Of a stretch of 64,000 nucleotides of DNA, positions 57,201 to 64,000 are shown one piece after another. This DNA is from Amphiura filiformis (Eukaryota > Echinodermata > Ophiuroidea > Amphilepidida > Amphiuridae). The notes beneath the pieces were generated by a model that saw only the letters and a list, made by a program, of their open reading frames with translations, ran no database searches and was not told the origin of the DNA. Position 1 is the first letter of the stretch. Each line of letters starts with the position of its first letter. A program made the position numbers and the translations under genes. The DNA lies in assembly GCF_039555335.1 (NCBI RefSeq), contig NC_092628.1, forward strand, positions 72,197,706 to 72,261,705, in the 5' to 3' direction.

Positions 57201-60200
57201 ATTATTATGTAAAAGCTATCTACCGCTGATAGCAAATGTTTATGTAAAAGCTATCTACTGCTGATAGCAAATTATGTAAAAGCTATCTACTGCTGATAGC
57301 AAATTATTATGTAAAAGCTATCTACTGCTGATAGCAAATTATCATGTAAAAGCTATCTACTGCTGATAGCAAATTATTATGTAAAAGCTATCTACTGCTG
57401 ATAGCAAATTATTATGTAAAAGCTATCTACCGCTAATAACAAATTATTATGTAAAAGCTATCTACTGCTGATAGCAAATTATGTAAAAGCTATCTACTGC
57501 TGATAGCAAATTATTATGTAAAAGCTATTTACCGCTGATAGCAAATTATTATGTAAAAGCTATCTACTGCTGATAGCAATTTATTATGTAAAAGCTATCT
57601 ACTGCTGATAGCAAATTATGTAAAAGCTATCTACTGCTGGTAGCAAATTATGTAAAAGCTATCTACTGATGATAGCAAATTATTATGTAAAAGCTATCTA
57701 CTGCTGATAGTAAATTGTTATGTAAAAGCTATCTACTGCTGATAGCAAATTATGTAAAAGCTATCTACTGCTGGTAGCAAATTATGTAAAAGCTATCTAC
57801 TGCTGATAGCAAATTATGTAAAAGATATCTACTGCTGATAGCAAATTATTATGTAAAAGCTATCTACTGCTGATAGCAATTTATTATGTAAAAGCTATCA
57901 ACTGCTGATAACAAATTATTATGTAAAAGCTATCTACTGCTGATAGCAAATTATTATGTAAAGGCTATCTACTGCTGATAGCAATTTATTATGTAAAAGC
58001 TATCTACTGCTGATAGCAAATTATGTAAAAGCTATCTACTGCTGGTAGGAAATTATGTAAAAGCTATCTACTGCTGATAGCAAATTATTATGTAAAAGCT
58101 ATCTACTGCTGGTAGGAAATTATGTAAAAGCTATCTACTGCTGATAGCAAATTATTATGTAAAAGCTATCTACTGCTGATAGCAAATTGTCATGTAAAAG
58201 CTATCTACTGCTGATAGCAAATTATTATGTAAAAGCTATCTACTGCTGATAGCAATTTATTATGTAAAAGCTATCTACTGCTGATAGCAAATTATTATGT
58301 AAAAGCTATCTACTGCTGATAGCAAATTATTATGTAAAAGCTATCTACTGCTGATAGCAAATTATGTAAAAGCTATCTACTGCTGGTAGCAAATTATGTA
58401 AAAGCTATCTACTGCTGATAGCAAATTATTATGTAAAAGCTATCTACTGCTGATAGTAAATTGTTATGTAAAAGCTATCTAAAGCTGATAACAAATTATT
58501 ATGTAAAAGCTATCTACTGCTGATAACAAATTATTATGTAAAAGCTATCTACTGCTGGTAGGAAATTATTATGTAAAAGCTATCTACTGCTGATGGCAAT
58601 TTATTATGTAAAAGCTATCTACTGCTGATAGCAAATTATGTAAAAGCTATCTACTGCTGGTAGCAAATTATGTAAAAGCTATCTACTGCTGATAGTAAAT
58701 AAATTGTTATGTAAAAGCTATCTACTGCTGATAGCAAATTATTATGTAAAAGCTATCTACTGCTGATAGCAATTTATTATGTAAAAGCTATCTACTGCTG
58801 ATAACAAATTATTATTTATAAGCTATCTACCGCTAATAACAAATTATTATGTAAAAGCTATCTACTGCTGATGGCAAATTATTATTTAAAAGCTATCTAC
58901 TGCTGATAGCAAATTATCATGTAAAAGCTATCTACCGCTGATAGCAAATTATTATGTAAAAGCTATCTACTGCTGATAGCAATTTATTATGTAAAAGCTA
59001 TCTACTGCTGATAGCATATTATGTAAAAGCTATCTACTGCTGGTAGGAAATTATGTAAAAGCTATCTACTGCTGATAGCAAATTGTTATTTAAAAGCTAT
59101 CTACTGCTGATAACAAATTATTATGCAAAAGCTATCTACTGCTGGTAGGAAATTATGTAAAAGCTATCTACTGCTGATAGCAATTTATTATGTAAAAGCT
59201 ATCTACTGCTGATAGCAAATTATTATGTAAAAGCTATCTACTGCTGATAGCAAATTATTATGTAAAAGCTATCTACTGCTGATAGCAATTTATTATGTAA
59301 AAGCTATCTACTGCTGATAGCAATTTATTATGTAAAAGCTATCTACTGCTGATAGCAAATTATGTAAAAGCTATCTACTGCTGGTAGGAAATTATGTAAC
59401 AGCTATCTACTGCTGATAGTAAATTATTATGTAAAAGCTATCTACTGCTGATAGCAAATTATGTAAAAGCTATCTACTGCTGATAGCAAATTATTATGTA
59501 AAAGCTATCTACCGGTGATAGCAAATTATGTAAAAGCTATCTACTGCTGATAGCAAATTATTATGTAAAAGCTATCTACTGCTGATAGCAAATTGTTATG
59601 TAAAAGCTATCTACTGCTGATAGCAAATTATTATGTTAAAGCTATCTACTGCTGATAGCAAATTGTTATGTAAAAGATATCTACTGCTGTTAGCAAATTA
59701 TGTAAAAGCTATCTACTGCTGATAGCAAATTATTATGTAAAAGCTATCTACCGCTGATAGCAAATGTTTATGTAAAAGCTATCTACTGCTGATAGCAAAT
59801 TATGTAAAAGCTATCTACTGCTGATAGCAAATTATTATGTAAAAGCTATCTACTGCTGATAGCAAATTATCATGTAAAAGCTATCTACTGCTGATGCAAA
59901 TTATTAAAAGCTATCTACTGCTGATAGCAAATTATTATGTAAAAGCTATCTACCGCTAATAACAAATTATTATGTAAAAGCTATCTACTGCTGATAGCAA
60001 ATTATGTAAAAGCTATCTACTGCTGATAGCAAATTATTATGTAAAAGCTATTTACCGCTGATAGCAAATTATTATGTAAAAGCTATCTACTGCTGATAGC
60101 AATTTATTATGTAAAAGCTATCTACTGCTGATAGCAAATTATGTAAAAGCTATCTACTGCTGGTAGCAAATTATGTAAAAGCTATCTACTGATGATAGCA

Positions 60201-61765
60201 AATTATTATGTAAAAGCTATCTACTGCTGATAGTAAATTGTTATGTAAAAGCTATCTACTGCTGATAGCAAATTATGTAAAAGCTATCTACTGCTGGTAG
60301 CAAATTATGTAAAAGCTATCTACTGCTGATAGCAAATTATGTAAAAGATATCTACTGCTGATAGCAAATTATTATGTAAAAGCTATCTACTGCTGATAGC
60401 AATTTATTATGTAAAAGCTATCTACTGCTGATAACAAATTATTAAAAGCTATCTACTGCTGATAGCAAATTATTATGTAAAAGCTATCTACTGCTGATAG
60501 CAATTTATTATGTAAAAGCTATCTACTGCTGATAGCAAATTATTATGTAAAAGCTATCTACTGCTGGTAGGAAATTATGTAAAAGCTATCTACTGCTGAT
60601 AGCAAATTATTATGTAAAAGCTATCTACTGCTGATAGCAAATTATTATGTAAAAGCTATCTACTGCTGATAGTAAATTGTTATGTAAAAGCTATCTAAAG
60701 CTGATAACAAATTATTATGTAAAAGCTATCTACTGCTGATAACAAATTATTATGTAAAAGCTATCTATTGCTGGTAGGAAATTATTATGTAAAAGCTATC
60801 TACTGCTGATGGCAATTTATTATGTAAAAGCTATCTACTGCTGATAGCAAATTATGTAAAAGCTATCTACTGCTGGTAGCAAATTATGTAAAAGCTATCT
60901 ACTGCTGATAGTAAATAAATTGTTATGTAAAAGCTATCTACTGCTGATAGCAAATTATTATGTAAAAGCTATCTACTGCTGATAGCAATTTATTATGTAA
61001 AAGCTATCTACTGCTGATAACAAATTATTATTTATAAGCTATCTACCGCTAATAACAAATTATTATGTAAAAGCTATCTACTGCTGATGGCAAATTATTA
61101 TTTAAAAGCTATCTACTGCTGATAGCAAATTATCATGTAAAAGCTATCTACCGCTGATAGCAAATTATTATGTAAAAGCTATCTACTGCTGATAGCAAAT
61201 TATTATGTAAAAGCTATCTACTGCTGATAGCAATTTATTATGTAAAAGCTATCTACTGCTGATAGCAATTTATTATGTAAAAGCTATCTACTGCTGATAG
61301 CAAATTATGTAAAAGCTATCTACTGCTGGTAGGAAATTATGTAACAGCTATCTACTGCTGATAGTAAATTATTATGTAAAAGCTATCTACTGCTGATAGC
61401 AAATTATTATGTAAAAGCTATCTACTGCTGATAGTAAATTGTTATGTAAAAGCTATCTACTGCTGATAGCAAATTATTATGTAAAAGCTATCTACTGCTG
61501 ATGGCAAATTATTATGTAAAAGCTATCTACTGCTGATAGTAAATTGTTATGTAAAAGCTATCTACTGCTGATAGTAAATTATTATGTAAAAGCTATCTAC
61601 TGCTGATAGTAAATTGTTATGTAAAAGCTATCTACTGCTGGTAGGAAATTATGTAAAAGCTATCTACTGCTGATAGCAACTTTTTATGTAAAAGCTATCT
61701 ACTGCTGATAACAAATTATTACTTGATAGCTATCTACTGCTGATAGTAAATTATTATATAAAAGC

Positions 61766-61945
61766 TATCTACTTAGATACCAAATCATTACTTATGTATA
61801 ATGTGTATTTTTCATTCACGCACAGCTAGTTATGTCAATTAGATATTGCTTCGGTAATGTTTTTATTATTAAATTATCGGTTGCAAGCAACTCATTATAA
61901 ATGCTATATCTGCTGCATAATTATTAGTCAAAGTATTATTTAAAA
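61766..61945. repeat. Satellite spacer, long variant, copy 6
   Basis: Extended spacer: the common part carries an extra CACAGCTAGTTATG, the tetraloop stem has TTCGGTAATG, and about 60 bp of new sequence (ATCGGTTGCAAGCAACTC and onward) follows. It is repeated 1665 bp later. Confidence 0.85.
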
Positions 61946-63430
61946 GCTATCTACTGCTGATAGCAAAGTATTATTTAAAGCTATCTATTGCTGATAGCAA
62001 ATTATTATGTAAAAGCTATCTACTGCTGATAGCAATTTATTATGTAAAAGCTATCTACTGCTGATAGCAAATTGTTATTTAAAAGCTATCTACTGCTGAT
62101 AGCAAATTGTTATGTAAAAGCTATCTACTGCTGATAGTAAATTGTTATGTAAAAGCTATCTACTGCTGATAGTAAATTATTATGTAAAAGCTATCTACTG
62201 CTGATAGCAAATTATTATGTAAAAGCTATCTACTGCTGATGGCAAATTATTATGTAAAAGCTATCTACCGCTGATAGCAAATTATGTAAAAGCTATCTAC
62301 TGTTGATAGCAAATCATTATGTAAAAGCTACCTACTGCTGATAGTAAATTATTATGTAAACGCTATCTACTGCTGATAGCAAATTATGTAAAAGCTATCT
62401 ACTGCTGGTAGCAAATTATGTAAAAGCTATCTACTGCTGATAGCAAATTATGTAAAAGATATCTACTGCTGATAGCAAATTATTATGTAAAAGCTATCTA
62501 CTGCTGATAGCAATTTATTATGTAAAAGCTATCTACTGCCGATAACAAATTATTATGTAAAAGCTATCTACCGTTGATAGCAAATTATTATGTAAAAGCT
62601 ATCTACTGCTGATAGCAATTTATTATGTAAAAGCTATCTACTGCTGATAGCAAATTATGTAAAAGCTATCTACTGCTGGTAGGAAATTATGTAAAAGCTA
62701 TCTACTGCTGATAGCAAATTATTATGTAAAAGCTATCTACTGCTGGTAGGAAATTATGTAAAATCTATCTACTGCTGATAGCAAATTATTATGTAAAAGC
62801 TATCTACTGCTGCTGATGTAAAAGCTAAATTATTATGTAAAAGCTATCTACTGCTGATAGCAATTTATTATGTAAAAGCTATCTACTGCTGATAGCAAAT
62901 TATTATGTAAAAGCTATCTACTGCTGATAGCAAATTATTATGTAAAAGCTATCTACTGCTGATAGCAAATCATGTAAAAGCTATCTACTGCTGGTAGGAA
63001 ATTATGTAACAGCTATCTACTGCTGATAGTAAATTATTATGTAAAAGCTATCTACTGCTGATAGCAAATTATTATGTAAAAGCTATCTACTGCTGATAGT
63101 AAATTGTTATGTAAAAGCTATCTACTGCTGATAGCAAATTATTATGTAAAAGCTATCTACTGCTGATGGCAAATTATTATGTAAAAGCTATCTACTGCTG
63201 ATAGTAAATTGTTATGTAAAAGCTATCTACTGCTGATAGTAAATTATTATGTAAAAGCTATCTACTGCTGATAGTAAATTGTTATGTAAAAGCTATCTAC
63301 TGCTGGTAGGAAATTATGTAAAAGCTATCTACTGCTGATAGCAACTTTTTATGTAAAAGCTATCTACTGCTGATAACAAATTATTACTTGATAGCTATCT
63401 ACTGCTGATAGTAAATTATTATATAAAAGC

Positions 63431-63610
63431 TATCTACTTAGATACCAAATCATTACTTATGTATAATGTGTATTTTTCATTCACGCACAGCTAGTTATGT
63501 CAATTAGATATTGCTTCGGTAATGTTTTTATTATTAAATTATCGGTTGCAAGCAACTCATTATAAATGCTATATCTGCTGCATAATTATTAGTCAAAGTA
63601 TTATTTAAAA
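63431..63610. repeat. Satellite spacer, long variant, copy 7
   Basis: Near-identical to the segment at 61766, offset 1665 bp, together with its flanking satellite units. This shows a recent block duplication. Confidence 0.85.
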
Positions 63611-64000
63611 GCTATCTACTGCTGATAGCAAAGTATTATTTAAAAGCTATCTATTGCTGATAGCAAATTATTATGTAAAGCTATCTACTGCTGATAGCAA
63701 TTTATTATGTAAAAGCTATCTACTGCTGATAGCAAATCTACTGCTTAGCAAATATGTAAAAGCTATCTACTGCTGATAGTAAATTGTTATGTAAAAGCTA
63801 TCTACTGCTGATAGTAAATTATTATGTAAAAGCTATCTACTGCTGATAGCAAATTATTATGTAAAAGCTATCTACTGCTGATGGCAAATTATTATGTAAA
63901 AGCTATCTACCGCTGATAGCAAATTATGTAAAAGCTATCTACTGTTGATAGCAAATCATTATGTAAAAGCTACCTACTGCTGATAGTAAATTGTTATGTA

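Larger units (their letters stand above)
47906..64000. repeat. Hairpin satellite array, 35/32-bp units, >16 kb
   Basis: Head-to-tail units of AAATTATTATGTAAAA followed by GCTATCTACTGCTGATAGC (35 bp), with a common 32-bp variant lacking TTA. I estimate about 450 copies. Each unit contains a 6-bp inverted repeat (GCTATC/GATAGC) around a 7-base loop. Variants are shared in runs, showing block duplication. Landmarks recur at irregular distances: an ACGTAATG variant at 50891, 52941 and 54448; a TACCGCTAATAAC variant at 55468, 57428 and 59951; a TCTAAAGCTGATAAC variant at about 58477 and 60693. No long ORF exists. The array runs off the window end and lies in the intron upstream of carbamoyltransferase exon a. 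The first 300 bp are more diverged. Confidence 0.97.

Noticed and set aside
47906-64000. CRISPR-like regular repeat array
   Set aside because: The linkers between the repeated cores are themselves repeats, not unique spacers; units are contiguous, and the host is eukaryotic. It is a satellite.

Overview
The window looks like nuclear DNA from an animal, most likely a marine invertebrate. It is AT-rich, has spliced genes with GT-AG introns, and is packed with dispersed inverted-repeat (MITE-like) elements, tRNA-derived SINEs, LINE tails and satellite DNA. The repeat style and the frequent TAGGCCTA words recall echinoderms or hemichordates, but I cannot name the species from sequence alone. There is no bacterial gene organisation.

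Gene 1 (minus strand, 25836 down to 6719) can be assembled from 13 exons whose splice phases mostly agree. It starts with a short lysine-rich N-terminus and a Myb/SANT-like DNA-binding domain. A long body follows, with a coiled coil and a segment that reads like an RNase-H-fold transposase core (residues VTDGE, then TNDSE). The copy is damaged: one in-frame stop and compensating frameshifts in exon 4, and net frameshifts in exons 9, 10 and 11. I call it a decayed, transposase-like gene copy unless the indels are assembly errors. Its introns hold three SINE copies, a LINE tail, several MITEs and two small clusters of the hairpin motif that also builds the large satellite.

Gene 2 (minus strand, 47803 down to 42065) is the C-terminal part of a NodU/CmcH-type carbamoyltransferase. 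Five exons with perfectly matching phases encode the motif EFGPRALGHRSLLA, the SPYMSFAP segment, the NTSFNVK segment and the stop codon. The 5' exons lie beyond the window, upstream of a satellite that starts about 100 bp from the first visible exon and fills its intron.

From about 47.9 kb to the window end (more than 16 kb) there is a satellite of 35-bp and 32-bp units. Each unit carries a GCTATC...GATAGC inverted repeat, and the units are organised in duplicated blocks of about 1.5 to 2.5 kb with a recurring non-satellite spacer. Related short clusters occur at 14.0 kb and 24.7 kb.

The remaining sequence is intergenic or intronic and dominated by foldback elements. They include a hAT-like MITE with an 8-bp target duplication that carries a second, nested insertion with a telomere-like core. 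Other features are a minisatellite with GGGCCC boxes (44.6-45.4 kb), a 125-bp tandem repeat split by a GC-rich palindrome (20.8-21.9 kb), and microsatellites.
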